Of a stretch of 64,000 nt of DNA, positions 1-13,200 are shown one piece after another. Each line of letters opens with the position of its first letter. Within the stretch, counting starts at the first letter, position 1. The position numbers and the translations under genes were made by a program. Origin of the DNA: Toxonevra muliebris. Its lineage: Eukaryota; Arthropoda; Insecta; Diptera; Pallopteridae. The notes beneath the pieces are model-generated. The model was given only the letters and a program-made list of their open reading frames with translations. It searched no databases and was not told the DNA's origin. The stretch lies in NCBI GenBank assembly GCA_963691655.1, contig OY829326.1, positions 57,343,776 through 57,407,775 on the forward strand. The letters run 5' to 3'.

Positions 1-960
1 TAAAAATCTGTCAAATAAAGCCAAAATGGTGCAAAAAACAAAACAAACATCGACGAAAAGAAAATGTTTCTGTTAAATTTATATTTGCTTTACTTTCATG
101 CTTTTTATCTACATATATATATGTATGTATTATATATGTATGTATGTATGTGCGCTTCACGCTCTAAAATATGTGACTAGTTATTTTTTGTTTTATATTT
201 TGTAATTTAATAATATTTTTATTATCAACTACATTTTTTATAATTTAGTGTATTTTTCTTACACATTTTTTGTTTGTTTTTTAGTTTAATATGCTACTTA
301 ATTTTTATATAATAATCATAATAATAATCAACATTTTAGCTTAACTTTTTCTTGATTTTATAATGATGTAAATATTTTTAGCTTTTTAGCAAAATTTTTT
401 ATTTTATTCAGTTTGTTTTTAATTTTTTTTTTTTGGTTTTTTATTTTTGTTTTGGATTTTGTTTACTTTAAAACTAAAAATTTCTACAAATGCTTTTATA
501 CCTTGGAATATTTTTGTTTTTAATAATAAGAATAATCATATATAATAATAATAATAATTGTCAATACATACTAAAATGCGTTTTTAAATTTTAATTATTA
601 TGTTTTCTTTTTTTCTTTAATTATTAATTTTTGCGTTTTTGTTTTATATATATATATATATAAATATATATAATTGCATGAAATACCCTGTATCCTATGT
701 GTTAATATATTTTGTTAAGATAGTTTATATATGTATGTATTTTAATAAAAAAGTTTCTGAATAAAAAGCCTTGTTTCTTTTTTATTTATGTTTCTTTTTG
801 TTTTGTTTGCGTGTAAAAGGCAATTCTAAAGTTTTGTTTTGTTATTTTTTTTTTTGGTTTAATTTTTTTTTATTTTAGCGATAAGGTTGAAATTTAAAAA
901 TTTAAGTGCAAAAATATTTAAAAGAAATTATAATAAAATTTGTTAACTAAATTTAAAAAA
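1..960. other. AT-rich region downstream of bru-3, no gene
   Basis: The tract is very AT-rich, with long T runs on the plus strand (A runs in the sense of the minus-strand bru-3 gene). It contains short TA and TGTA microsatellites around 110-150 and 645-670. No open frame is convincing. Composition is like A-rich fly 3' untranslated or intergenic DNA. Whether it is transcribed cannot be told. Confidence 0.5.
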
Positions 961-1776
961 AAGAAATGAGTCATAAAGATGATACAAAGGATCTTTCCAT
1001 AACTACCGAAGATCTTTAAAATTACTAAATTTATAATGGCTTAATGCAATATAATTTAAATATTCAGTTCTGAAACTCTGGTAACTCTGTAAATCGAGAC
1101 TCTGTATCTGTCATTGGAGTGGATGATGTTGGCCATGACAGCACTTGGGTGGCCATGATAGCATTTTAATCCACCATGACAGCGTTTTTCTCTGTCATTG
1201 ATTGTTTTATTTACGTGACACTACACCATATAATTTCATTTTTTGTTGATGTTATGGATCTTTAAGGGTGCTCATTTTTGCATGAAAAAAATTTAAGCTC
1301 ATCGGCTCTCTGTAAATGCATTCTCGTTGCCCCTGAAAAATCGAAAATCTCTTTCAATTGAAATACAGTTGAAGAACCAACATCGCCCATTAACACTAAT
1401 ATTCATCCGAGCATTAACGGATCCAAAGTGAGAGGAAAGGGTTTTTTTTCTAAGCCGCTAGTGGTTCCGAGCAATATATTTCCCATATAATTCTTGATTC
1501 CAATGCTGACTACAACTGCATTCACAGAATTTTTCTATGACGTCACGTATTCAAAATATGTATTTTTAAATTTTTTAATCAGTCAATATCAGAATATAAT
1601 AATACTTGCAGAATGTTGTCAAAATCTTTTTTACTTTTGAAAATATATGCATTTAAGTTAGAAATTTGAGACCTATTTTGACAAATTTTTTCTAAAAATA
1701 AAACAAAAAATCAGAAGTGAAATTACATAGCAGATTCAGAAAGTCAAAATTTTTGCAGAAAATAATTTTTCGGGCT
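961..1776. other. Mixed-composition spacer, no gene recognised
   Basis: Composition is less T-biased than the preceding 960 bases. Around 1125-1190 the phrase CCATGACAGC recurs three times with small changes (1133, 1153, 1174), suggesting a small diverged repeat. No gene or recognisable transposon protein was found. Confidence 0.35.
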
Positions 1777-1787
1777 TTTGAGCGATG

Positions 1788-2070
1788 CCAATAGTCTAGT
1801 GGGTAGTGTACTAGGGAGGTTGCGGGTTCGATTCCCGTATTGTTCTGGTGGCATGTAATGACAAAATCACCAAATGATAGCAAATTGCCCTTCGGAACAT
1901 GCTGCCACCGCTTTGGTGGTCTAGTGGTGACGGGCTATACTTTTGTCTCTGGTATTTCTTATCTATCTTTCTTTCTTTTACTCTTTCATGATTTTGGGCT
2001 TTGGTACAAAAGATCTTATAGATCACAGTGCCTGATTTCCTGGTTGCCTAATATTCCGAATACAAATCAA
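1788..2070 (+). mobile_element. tRNA-derived SINE with 11-bp target-site duplication
   Basis: The head has a tRNA-type internal pol III promoter: an A-box-like TAGTCTAGTGGG (1792-1803) and a B box GGTTCGATTCCCG (1825-1837), about the right distance apart. A second A-box-like stretch, GGTGGTCTAGTGG, lies near 1914-1926. The body ends with a pyrimidine tract (TTATCTATCTTTC) and the phrase GATCTTATAGATCACAGTG. The 11-base TTTGAGCGATG occurs at 1777-1787 and again at 2071-2081, as expected for a retroposon insertion. The tail phrase recurs near 60743 and 61474, so these belong to one family. It is a SINE, not a functional tRNA, because no acceptor stem closes. Confidence 0.8.
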
Positions 2071-2081
2071 TTTGAGCGATG

Positions 2082-2739
2082 TCCTCATCTATTTCTGCCA
2101 ACAACGAGATTTTCAAATTTACAGAGGCAATGAAGAACAATTTGCGGGGTTTTAACTTCTTATGCCCGGCCCGGGGAATCATTACAGCCATTTTTAAAAA
2201 TTATTAATTTTATCATTTAATTTAATTTTTTTGCCAATTACGATATTAAAGATAATATAACTTGCGTTTTTGGTTTTCTATAGGAAAGTCGCATTTTGAA
2301 ATCTCTGGAACCCGTATTTACAATCGAGTAAAGCTTCGTAACAGAACACAAAATTCATAAATAATTCACTCAACAGACATATCCTTTCATAATAAAATAT
2401 AAAAGAAGATATCCGTTCTTCTGGCTCTTGGCTGGCTGCACAAAGTTTAAGCTCGAAACTTAACCTAGCACACACAATTTGAATGATATTATATTCCAAA
2501 CTTAATGTCATTAAGCACTAACTACTTAAAGTCACTCTTCATTTCCATACTGATTTCAGTAATGGTTTTAATACAAACCTAATAATTTCAAAGTCACTTT
2601 TCAATGCAATACTTATAACTTCATCTACAATGATCATAATCCTAAAGATGACAGCTGTTTATTTTTAATTTATTAACAAACTTTTAAAAATGGTTATTTT
2701 TTAATTTCAATTCCGATTTGTATAAAATTCACTTTGAAA

Positions 2740-2776
<37 letters not shown>

Positions 2777-3403
2777 TATGCATCATATGTGCTATTCCAA
2801 TCTTCAAGAGGGTTTCCCAAAATAAAATTCTATTACATCTTAAATCATAAGAAATATTAATAAACGAAAAAAACCAATTAAATAACAACTGAAAATGTTT
2901 GATAAAAATTTAATAATTTTCTTTTTCATCAATTTTGTTTTTTTTTGTTTTTTTAATATTTTGAATATTTTGGACTCATTTGTGTGTTTGTTTTTCTAAG
3001 CTTCTACAAGTATTTGTGTATCATTTTATTCTGTTAATTTTACATTCTATAAGAATGTTTCAATATTTTATAATTTTTTAAATCTTTTAATATTTTTATA
3101 CATAAGGAACGTTTTTCGATAAGAGATTTTTAAATTTACATTATTTATAAAATTTTTTTTTCAATAAATAAATAAAATTAATAAAAATATTTAGTTTCGA
3201 GCAGAGTCTTGGAGGGAGAAAACAGCATCTGATTTTGGTTTTTTTTATTTTAAGCTATAAATTATTTTGTTTGAAAAATGTAATTATAAGAAATAAAATA
3301 TTATTTTTAAGATGTTTGCTAAGTGTTTCAGTAAGACCGGTCAGAATTCCGACTTTTGGTACAAGTTTCAATGATCTCTTGATTTAGTTTGGCTTTCGAC
3401 TTT
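2082..3403. other. AT-rich spacer with an ATT microsatellite
   Basis: No gene is seen. An ATT/TTA trinucleotide run occupies about 2743-2776. The rest is AT-rich sequence with poly-T runs near 2935-2955. The 2100-2640 part is of mixed composition and may be older insertion debris, but nothing in it is recognisable. Confidence 0.4.
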
Positions 3404-3542
3404 TATCCAGTACTAGTACATTATGGTATATTAATAGAAGAACTGGGTCGAAACTGGAATGGCTGTGGAACTCCGTTGGACAGATTCTGAAGATTTTTTA
3501 TACTTTTGTCCTACAATCGTGTACTAGCACTGGGCTGCTAGT
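3404..3542. repeat. Imperfect inverted repeat (hairpin or MITE remnant)
   Basis: The left arm begins CCAGTACTAGTACATTATGG and the right arm, read on the opposite strand, begins CCAGTGCTAGTACACGATTG. The arms enclose roughly 95 bases of mixed composition. The surrounding 3320-3570 stretch is distinctly richer in G and C than its flanks, consistent with an inserted element. No target-site duplication was identified. Confidence 0.4.
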
Positions 3543-3569
3543 CATCCGGGCGGTGTACCGAAGCATTGT

Positions 3570-6005
3570 TATGAAAACTTTCAATACAATTTATTAAATG
3601 CAAACAAAAATAATAAAGAATTATATTGTTTTATTTGTATTGAGAAAAAGAAAACATGAATTTGAAGCAATTTTATGTGTTTAATCTAATACATAATAAA
3701 TTTTGTTTCTCTTTTAATTTATTATATTATGATTTTTACAATAAATATTTTTGTTTCTTTTCCTTTTTTGCAATCAATATTTTTTTTAGTTCTACATTAG
3801 TGTAATTTCAATATAATATAAATTGTTTTTCTTTCCAAAAATTGGAAATTACGGACGCATTTTACTTTATTCCAAAATTTAGAAATTCATATCGTAAACG
3901 TTTTTTTTCTTTGCGTTGCAATGAAATTAAAAACAAAAATTTAATTTAATTTTAAGAGTTTTTTGCGCACCTGCATATTTTTTTTTGTGATTTAATTCAA
4001 TTTTGCCTTTATTAATAACTTTAACAATAATTTATTTGTTTTGTTTTTTTTTTTCGTTTTCGTTTAAATGCCATAGTTTAATTTATGGTAAATAGTTTTT
4101 GGTTTTTGTGCTAATTACTAAGAATTTTTTGCAATTATTGATATGATTTATTTTGTTTTTATTTTTTTCTACTTCGTCTCTTTGAAAATCTAAATATCAA
4201 AAACGAAAGTCGAAGAATAAAAACTAATTTTGGCAAAATTTATGGTAAACTAAGTTAAGAGAGTGTGGGAAAAGTTTGGAAAAAAATAATAATATCAAAA
4301 ATTGCGAAACCTTGGAAACATATTTTTTAATTATAAGTTTTTATTATGCTTTTTTATTATTTGTATTATTTTTTTGCAATTTCTGTTTTTTTTTTTTAAT
4401 TTAAAAAATTCAGTGCCCTAATTCATTATTATTATTTTGTTTTTAGTTTTTCACCAATATTTGTTGTTTTTTTTTGTTTTAACATTATATTTTTATTTGT
4501 TTTTACATAATGTCAAGGTACATTTTCATTTCATTTTTATTTCGCAATAATCACATATTTTTATTTTATTATTATTTATTAATTATTTTGAATTTATTTA
4601 ATTTGTATTTTGCTGCTGTAATTTTGATTTGGCTTTTTCGTTTTTCGTTTTTTTCTGTTTGTTTCAATTATCACGTTTTTCTTGTTTTTTTCTCATTTTG
4701 GTTTTGTCTTCATTTGTGCTGTTTATAATTTTGAAATGCATAATTTTTAACTACTTCTTATTTATTTTATATTTTTTATCTTATTTTTTTTTTTTAACTT
4801 TCCAAAAAGTCAATGAAAACGAAAATGAACCAAGTCCCGAAATGTGAAACGATTTTTTTTTATTTTTATGCGAAACTTTTATTTCTGTTTATTTTTTTAT
4901 TTTGTTTAGTTTTATTTTTAATAATATTCAATTCACAGCCCATTTGTGTGTATGTGTTTATGTGCTTCAAAAAGGAATAGTTGTTTTAGTTTCTGGTTTA
5001 TAAGAAATTTTGTTTAAAAGTGTTTTAAATTTTTTTGTTTATTTTTTTCTAAATTTTATATGTTAGTCAAAATAGAATTTTTAAGAGAATATTCAAAATA
5101 TTTTATGCAATTGTTTCGAAGAAGAATATAAGGAAATTTTCTGAAAACGTTAATTATAAAAATTTTAAGTTGAGAAATAAAAATATAAAGATTAACTAAT
5201 AATTAATTAAACAAAGGGACTGAAAACATTTAAAAAATAATTTTAAAAATCAAATAAATTCTGTATATAGAAAAGAGGTTGAATAAATCTAAAAGAGATC
5301 ATGTGAGCTATGCCCGATAGTTTTCTTCAAACTTTTTCACATATAAAGCACATTTTTAAAAAGCCTAAAGCCTAAATCCTGATCCTGTGTATGTGATGGA
5401 GTGATTCATTCTTTTTATTTTAGAGAAAACCCTATTAAGGCAGTAAGCATAATTCATAAACCTATTAACTTAGTTAATTTTGCATGCAACATTTCATAGT
5501 GGAAAAATAAATTTTTGTTTAAATGTGAATATGCAGTTTTGAAAGGGGTACAGTTCTTACTTGAGAAAAATGCAGACTTTTTGAAATATGGCGTCCTAAC
5601 CTCTTTTAAATTACATATTGGTATACAAATATCATGCTCTTTAGATAGAGGGTATAAGCTATTTAAAAACTTGGTTTTTTGATATAAACATAATAAAAAT
5701 TTTGCTTTTCTATTGCCGAAATGTTAAGAACTCAATCGGACTTTGAAAAATATAGTACAACAATAAAACCTTAATTAAATTTTGGCCGCTTTATAGAAAC
5801 ACTGCGCTTCACAATGACGTCAAGTTTTTGAAATATCATTACCAAAATTGGTGAAAAATTCCATTTTCGTTCGGATTCAATGGCATGCAGAATTTGTAGC
5901 AGATTTTTTTTGTCAACTTTAACCAGTAGAAACACATATTTCAAAATTCAAAACTCGAAGGTTTTTGATATTTTTGTCAATCAATATTGATAGAAATATT
6001 ACTAT
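3570..6005. other. Long T-rich tract, no gene
   Basis: Plus-strand T runs dominate up to about 5060 (for example around 4380-4400 and 4780-4800), so the bru-3 sense strand is A-rich. From 5200 to 6005 composition becomes more even. Small open frames here are artefacts of poly-T (phenylalanine-rich translations). No exon, RNA gene or transposon protein was recognised. Confidence 0.45.
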
Positions 6006-6175
6006 CCTAACAAAGAGATGCAAATCACATTTAGAGCATTTTACTATTTTCACACCAGTGAGAGAGGGAGGTTATAATATCACACAATAACATAAATATT
6101 GCCTAACAAAGAGATACAAAACTATTTTCACATCAGTGAGAGAGGGAGAGAATAATTTACACGGCAATGACATTT
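6006..6175. repeat. Two-copy tandem duplication
   Basis: A unit beginning CCTAACAAAGAGATGCAAAT at 6006 is repeated from 6102 as CCTAACAAAGAGATACAAAA. Both copies carry ACTATTTTCACA followed by CAGTGAGAGAGGGAG. The second copy is shorter, with an internal deletion of about 20 bases. Origin unknown. Confidence 0.6.
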
Positions 6176-9100
6176 TCCATGCGCACTATTTTGAAAATCA
6201 CTTTTAAATTTGTCAGATCCCCCTCTTCTTCTGAGCTTCACGTTTTTTGTCTACACTTTGCTTCTCGCGGCAAGGTATCAGCTAGACCAATTGAGTTATT
6301 CTCTCTTTTCGTATTGTATATCATCTAAGTCTCTTCCTGTATTAAATGTTGCCATATTAAAATGTTTTCTTAATTGAAACATTCGCAAGTTACACATCCA
6401 TCCATACATTTTTCCTAATATTGACTTTATTTTTATAGAATTATTTCATTTATATGCTTTAGTTTGAATATTACTTATTATTGTTTACATTTCCAAATTG
6501 GAAAGGATCAGAAGAGCACCGCATGAATTATAACGATTTTTAAATTGGAATTGGAAAGTAAACCATTCTTACCAAAACTAAAAATAAAAACCAAAACTAA
6601 TTGGAAAAAAATAATTTAATATTTTTTTGTATCTTTTTTGCACATTCAAAAAAATAAAACAAAATATTTTCTTTTTTGTGTTTTATTTAATAATGCATTT
6701 TTATTTAAATAATTATTATTCTGAATAACGTTTTCATCTTTTTTAGTTTTATGCTTTTAAGTTTATGATGTTTTTGAATTTGTTTGTATATAATAATAAT
6801 ATTGATAATAATAATAATTTTTTTCTTGTAATAATTTGCAATATAATTTTTTTTTTGTGTGTTTTCTTGCGTTTTACTAAAATTTTGCCAAAAATCAGTT
6901 TTTTTCTTCCTTTGTTCTTGTTTGTTTGTTTTGTTTTGTATATAGTAATAATCTAATTAAAGTTAATTAATTATTTAATTAACTAATAATATTAATAATT
7001 ATAATAATATTTAAAAATCTTATTTATTTAAGCATTTAATAAATTTGTTCTTATTTTTCTTGTCAGTGTTTTTAATACAAAAGACAAAATAAAATAATAA
7101 GTGATAATATAATTTATAATTTTGTTATTTTTTACTTTATAAATTTAGTAAAATTATTCAACTTCAATTTGACTAGAGCTTTTGTTTTAGTTTAAGGTTT
7201 AGTTTAGAGTTTAATTGTGTTTCTTTTTTTAAATTCTGTGTGTTTATTTCAACATTAATTTCTAATGATGCGCATGTGTGTATGAATGTGTATGTGTGTG
7301 CTTGTGTGTGGGTGTATAAAAATTGCATAGGCTTGTTTCATTATTATTTTGGTTTTTTGTCAGGGCATTCGTTTTGAAATGAAAATGAAATTTGCAAGTA
7401 GTTTTTGTTTCGATATAATTTTTATAATTTATTTTATTTTGCGTTTTCACTAATTTAATTCACACAAAAATTAACGTTTTTCACTTTTATTATTTCTTTT
7501 AATGCCTTCAATATCTCTTTAACCTTGTAATTCAATTATTATTATTACTATTTGTGTTTTTTTTTTGTATTGTAGTTGCTATTTTTGTTTTCTTATTGGT
7601 TTGTTTTTAATTGAAAAAAATTTAGGCAATGCTACAACTACTTTTACTTAAAATATAAAATCTATTTTTTTGTTTTAGTTTTTGCTTTCATTATTCTTTT
7701 TTTCTTGTATATAATAATATAATTTTACTATATAAAGTTGTATGTATGTAAGTATATAATGCAGTTAGTTAGTTAATAATAATAATAATAACTATTATTA
7801 TTGATTTTAATTCTGGGTGGTATTTGAGGGGGGACTTTCATCCGCCTTTAAGTTTGTCGCTATATTTACAGGTTTTGTTATTTTTGTTTTCTTGTCACTT
7901 ACAAAACACATAATTAAAAAAAAATGTTAAAGCATATAAAAATAATGGAACATTTAAAGTTAATACAATACACAAAAATTAAAAAGAAATTTTAAGATTG
8001 ATACAAGGCTTACTTATCCTAAAATAGTGATGTTGCGATTATGTGTTAGTCTAGGAGGCTAGCCGGCTTAAAACCAACTGATTACATAAATTTCTAGTTC
8101 ACATTAGTTTCTGTATGAGTAGCAGAGCTCATTGCCTATATTTCAGAGTTAGTTCTTCAACTAGTTTAAAATTAGTTGACTGAATCTTAACGGGCATAAA
8201 ATATTACTAAACATTGACTGACTACATGTACTACTTTCTATGACGTCCTACCAGTTGTTATTGTCCTTAAAGCAACTTCAATCAAAGCCTATGTCTTATA
8301 TGCATATTGATAATTCCGTTTTGATTCATCGTCAATGTGTTAGGCCGAGAACGAGGTTTTTAAACCAGACCGCGTCTAATAGGTGTGCCCATATAAGTTT
8401 ATAGGATGCCGGGAGTACTCAAAGAGAAGTGCGGGGTTGTGTGGGCTATTCCGGGCACTTAGAGCAGTTTAGAATGAAAATCAAGCCTCTGTTGTACTCT
8501 GTAACTGCTTTCCTATGATTGTTCGCTACTTGTGCGGATACTGTGTTTTCTTCTCTTTGTTTCCGGCGCTATTTTATAGCATTTTTACCACTATACTTCA
8601 ATTTTTCAGACGATTTAGAGTATTTAAAGTGTCCACTAAGAAGGTTAGGAGATTACCGAAGGTTACGCCTTGTGTCTTTATGTATTTCACCGTAAAGATA
8701 CCCCGGTCTCCGATGATTATGACAAGGGTTTGTCTCATCTCATTTCGTTCAAGAAGTAGGTATCTGTAGGATTTTTTTTTTAGCTAAGTAGGTTATTATT
8801 GTGATGTGGTTACCAGTTGCTAATATCGTAGTACTGACAGTTGGGTTTTTGTACCAGAACGACTCGAGACACACTGTCGATCAAGGATTAACTCAATAGT
8901 ATATCTGCAGCAAATAGGAGTATCAGCTTCCTCACAGATATATTTTCCTTGTAATTAATATAGGAAGAATTCATAAACCAAAGAATTCAAAGCTAAAAAT
9001 GTTTCCCATTCATCAAATAGGCAGGGAAATTCGACTACAATGAACCATTTAGTCAATAATGAGTTTTGCTTAATTGAGGAAGAAACATGCAAAGGCTGCT

Positions 9101-9325
9101 AAATACATAATTGAGATATTGGAAAAAAAATAAAAATTATTCCAAAACGTTTACATCTGAACGGTTAAAAATGATTCAAAGCCTCAATTTTCAGTTTATT
9201 AAAAAATATTAACTTTTCTTCACTTATATTTTCAAACATATTGAGACTCAACAAACCAGACGAATTTGTATCTAATTTGAAATGAATTCGTTGTGGCGAT
9301 AAAATGTTCCGAAAACGAATATTAT
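6176..9325. other. AT-rich then mixed spacer, no gene
   Basis: 6430-7960 is strongly T-rich on the plus strand, with TG microsatellite-like sequence at 7271-7312. Near 7815-7860 a short GC-richer patch (a GGGGGG run and CATCCGCC) stands out. From about 7960 to 9325 composition is mixed, suggestive of old insertions, but no conserved protein motif was found in any frame. Confidence 0.4.
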
Positions 9326-9457
9326 AAACGATTCATTGGCGAGTTCGTTTTCTTGGGGAATTACCTCTTCATTAACGAATTAGTTTTTAATTTCGTTTAT
9401 GAATTCATTCCGAACTCGAGAATTCCTTAGCAAACGAGCATCATTAGCGAATCGTTT
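9326..9457. repeat. Inverted-repeat element, 132 bp
   Basis: The two ends read AAACGATTC inward from both sides and the similarity continues imperfectly for about 40 bases (GAGTTCGTTTTCTTGGGGAA against GCTCGTTTGCTAAGGAA). Almost the whole unit can fold into one hairpin. This is typical of a short non-autonomous DNA transposon, but no clear target-site duplication was found and the family is unknown. Confidence 0.45.
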
Positions 9458-9710
9458 ACAAAACATTTTTTTTGGTTTTTTAATTGATAAATTAGTATAT
9501 TTTACCAAAATTTAGTTCAACAAATGCAAAATATTAGATCTTTAAATTGAAATACTTTAAAACTTATTTCGATGCAAATTAGATTTTTGCGAATTATTTT
9601 TCCACAAGAAGGAAAAGTCCTGGGAGTGTAAACTGTAAAAGAGTGAAGCGAACCAATATTTATGTGTTGGTTCTTCAGTCATCCCAGGAATAGAGAATAA
9701 TATTTATTAT

Positions 9711-9845
9711 TCAGGAATTTTCTTAATTTCGATATCGATTGAAAATGAAGTTAAAAACACTTTTTAATGTTTTGTATTTAGATCGATCAAGATCTTGGAT
9801 TAGACTTCTAATTTCAATATCGATTGAAATGTAGAATATTCCTGA
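9711..9845. repeat. Inverted repeat with 42-base arms
   Basis: The left arm, starting TCAGGAATTTTCTTAATTTC and running through CGATATCGATTG, is mirrored on the opposite strand by TCAGGAATATTCTACATTTC followed by AATCGATATTG. The arms are separated by about 50 bases. It lies eight bases from the next TIR element and may be part of the same nested insertion. Confidence 0.45.
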
Positions 9846-9853
9846 TTACACAG

Positions 9854-10231
9854 TTAGGGTAATTCCGGGATTGCAAAAACATTCCATTATATACCAAACT
9901 TTAGTTCGAACCGTTGGTTATAAGTACGCGGAACGATTTCGGTGTTTTATCATTTTTTCCGAATTAAAAAAAAGGTGACGATTTGGGGAGAGATGGATTC
10001 TTGCGGGTAAGATGGAACGCTAAATTTTGGCTCTCACAGCACTTACTCATACAAGCGATCGCGAAAAATTTGATTTTCTAGTTTGCGATTGACAAAAATA
10101 CGTTTTGTATTTTGTCCTTGTATGAATCGACACTCGCACACCAAAATTTGTAATAGTTGATTAACAGTTTAAAGAGATAGCGCAAGGATTCCATTTCTTC
10201 CGCCATTCAATCTCTCACGGAATCACCCTAA
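9854..10231. mobile_element. Non-autonomous TIR element, 378 bp
   Basis: The left end reads TTAGGGTAATTCCGGGA and the right end, on the opposite strand, TTAGGGTGATTCCGTGA: a 17-base terminal inverted repeat with three differences. The interior has higher GC than the flanks and no open frame. The terminal TTA/TAA may be part of the TIR or of the target site. Superfamily is not assignable from this copy. Confidence 0.55.
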
Positions 10232-13200
10232 ATAAAAGAAAGTTCTTCGTACGGAAAGAGAAGATTGTGCTGAACATTTCTGCCGAATAAAGTTGTAGTC
10301 CAGCACGTTAGAGCTTTTTTAACTAGAGGTTTAATGTCTGAAACAAAGCTGTCTTCTATGAAAAATAGTAAAATTTTTTTTGATACAGCAAGAACAAACC
10401 CGCGCCCCTTCCCCCCTCTCTGTCCTTTTATTACATTTATTCTTAAGGATGTTTAATAAATTTTCGAAACGAATTTTTCAATTCCTTAACCTCTATGTTG
10501 AAAAGTTTTTAAAAATATATGATATTGGGGTAATATCTAATAGAGAGTAGCTACGGGGTTAATGTAAAGCTTACCCAAAATAAAACTTTTCTATACTACG
10601 TTCTCTTAATAGAGACAACTCAATTCTGAAATTTATTCAAGATTATAGTGAACAGTCAAAGAAAAGAGATCTAAGTATGTTTAGAGTCTTTGGCTCGCCT
10701 TTAGCCCACAATATCATACTTTTTAGTGATAAGCCTTGAAAAATCAATAATTAATAATAAAATATAAGAAAATTAATATTGCACTTGAAATTATTTTAAT
10801 GAAAATAAATAGTTTAATTAGTTTTTTCTTTTGTAATATTTAAATAACAACTGAATCAAAAATAAACAAATACTATTAAATTTAGCTATACACAATTCTA
10901 AAATAATTTCTATTTTTGTTAAATTTATTTTTGTTTTATGTACTAATATATGTAAATGTAATTATTTTTATTTATATCATTTCTTTAGTTTTTGGCTTAT
11001 TTAGCTGTAGACTCTTTAAGTCAAATTTCTTTATTTGAAATAAAAGAAAAAAACAAAACAGAAAATTATTTTTTATTTTTCATAATGTTTTGCTAAATAA
11101 TTTTTAATAATATTAATAATAAGAAGAAGAATTTGTGTTTATTACGACTAAAGTTCTGTGTAGTTTATATTTTTTATCAATGCAGTAGATAATATTTTTT
11201 GTTTAAACTGCTGAATAATATTTTATTAATTTATTATTATTTCTTTCTTGTCAGATTTTGGTTCACCAAAAATTAAAACTATATTGTGTTTATGTGTGTG
11301 TTTTGTGTGTCTGTTTAAGTAATAAAAATTAGCTTTCTTCGGTTTTTACTAAATATATTTAGTTTTTATTTTTTTTTAATTAATGAATGTTATTTTCATC
11401 TTTGTTTTTTTTTTGTTTCGCTAAAAATGGCATTACTGTTATCATTTCCATTTCTTTTTTCCTCTATGCACTTTAATTATGTTTTTGTTTATTTTGCAAT
11501 GTTTATAAAAAATACTAAAGTTATAGTTTTTAATATATATAATAATATATAATATATTTGATGTATATATTATTTGTTTTTTTTTATTTTTATAATTTTT
11601 GTTTTGTTTTTGTATATAATATGTGTATATGTGTATATAAATTGTTTTTAGTTTTTAATGTGTGGTTTTGGGATTTTTATTTTATGCATCATCATTCTTA
11701 GTTTAATAATAATTTATAAATTTCTAGATTTTAGTTTTTATATGCAATTGAAAACATATGTATGCGAAAAATTTAAAGAATAATTACAAACATGATTTCG
11801 AAATAAAGAGAACTCTTCGGGTTCAGGAGTGATTTATTTAAATGCTTATAAAAATATTCAATTAATAAAAAAAAACTTTAAAAACAAATCGATGAAAACT
11901 CCTCACGTTTAGGAGTTCGAAGTAATTTCTTGAAAAATGTATGCAAAATGTTTTTAAAGTATGTGAAATTAAATTGTTTTTAAATGTATTTTCTTTTTTT
12001 TCAATTGTTGCATGTTCCTGTATTTTGTTTTTACTTTTGGTTTTATTTTTAAAGCAGCTAAATTAAGTAACTTTTTCTAAATTGTATTTATTTAAGTATT
12101 AGACGTACTGTAGTAAAACTTTGTGTTTTTAAATTTAATTTAAGCAAAAATTTGTAAAATATTTGTTCTTGGAATAGAAAGGAATTAAATAAGAAATACT
12201 GCAGCGTTTTTGTTTTGTTTGTTTGTAATTTTTTTAAGTGCGCAAATATTTTTAAAAAATATTTGCCATTAATAACAAAAAAACAATTTTTTTATTTTTT
12301 TTATTTAATAAAAAATGTAACAATGTTTTTTTTTTTGTTCTTAGTTTTTTTTTGTGTTTTTCAAAAATGATATTTTCCCCAAACTGGTTCTTTTAGTTTT
12401 TTTTGGTTTTTATCTTTTATCCTTCTTCAACTCCTCTACTTCTCTACGTCTCTCATTAATAATAATTATAATAATATTTCATAATAGCATACTTTATTTT
12501 TAAACCCTACTGCTAAATATTTTTATACTTCTTTACTTAAATAGTAATTAAATTCGAATTTTTTGTGTTAATTTTTTCTTCATTGACTTAAAAGCTAAAA
12601 TGCTAAAAAGTTCCTCTTCCTCATCTTCATCTGCGTCGCTTCTTCAACTGGATTTTATTTTGCTGCATAACAATTTCAGTTTTTGATAATAGTTTTTGTT
12701 GCTACTGAAATTTTTATTATATATATATATATATATATATATGTATTTAATAATAATAATAATATATTTTGTTTTGTCGGTGTTGTTGTAAATTGATTTC
12801 TTCATTACTTTTGCGTTTTTTATTTTTCATTTGCAATAAATTTAAATATTTTTTGTTTCTTAATAAATTCCCATTATGATTTCTATAATTTTAATTAATT
12901 TTTGGTTTTTTTTGCTTGGTTTGTATAAAAATTATTTTATATTTTTTTATAGTTTTTATTTTTGTTTTTTTAATTATTTATTTGAAAACCCAGATCAATT
13001 TGGTCGCATGCCAGTCATTTTTTTCTACTAAATATATATAAATGTGTGTGTGTGTTTTTTTTTATAAATTTGTAAATGTGTGTATGTGTGTTTGTTTATT
13101 TTTTTTTCTTTATTAATTTCTAACAAAATTCGTGTAAAATTTGAAATAAATTTGTTTTACAATATTCTTCGCTTTGAAATGCTTTTTTCTATTTAATTTT

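Noticed and set aside
1788..1850. Functional tRNA gene on the plus strand
   Set aside because: A and B boxes are good, but no acceptor stem or clear anticodon arm closes, and the sequence is embedded in a 283-base unit with target duplications: a SINE head.
6240..6310. Another tRNA-like SINE head on the minus strand (GGTCTAGCTGATACC)
   Set aside because: No B box at a suitable distance and no match to the SINE bodies elsewhere in the window.
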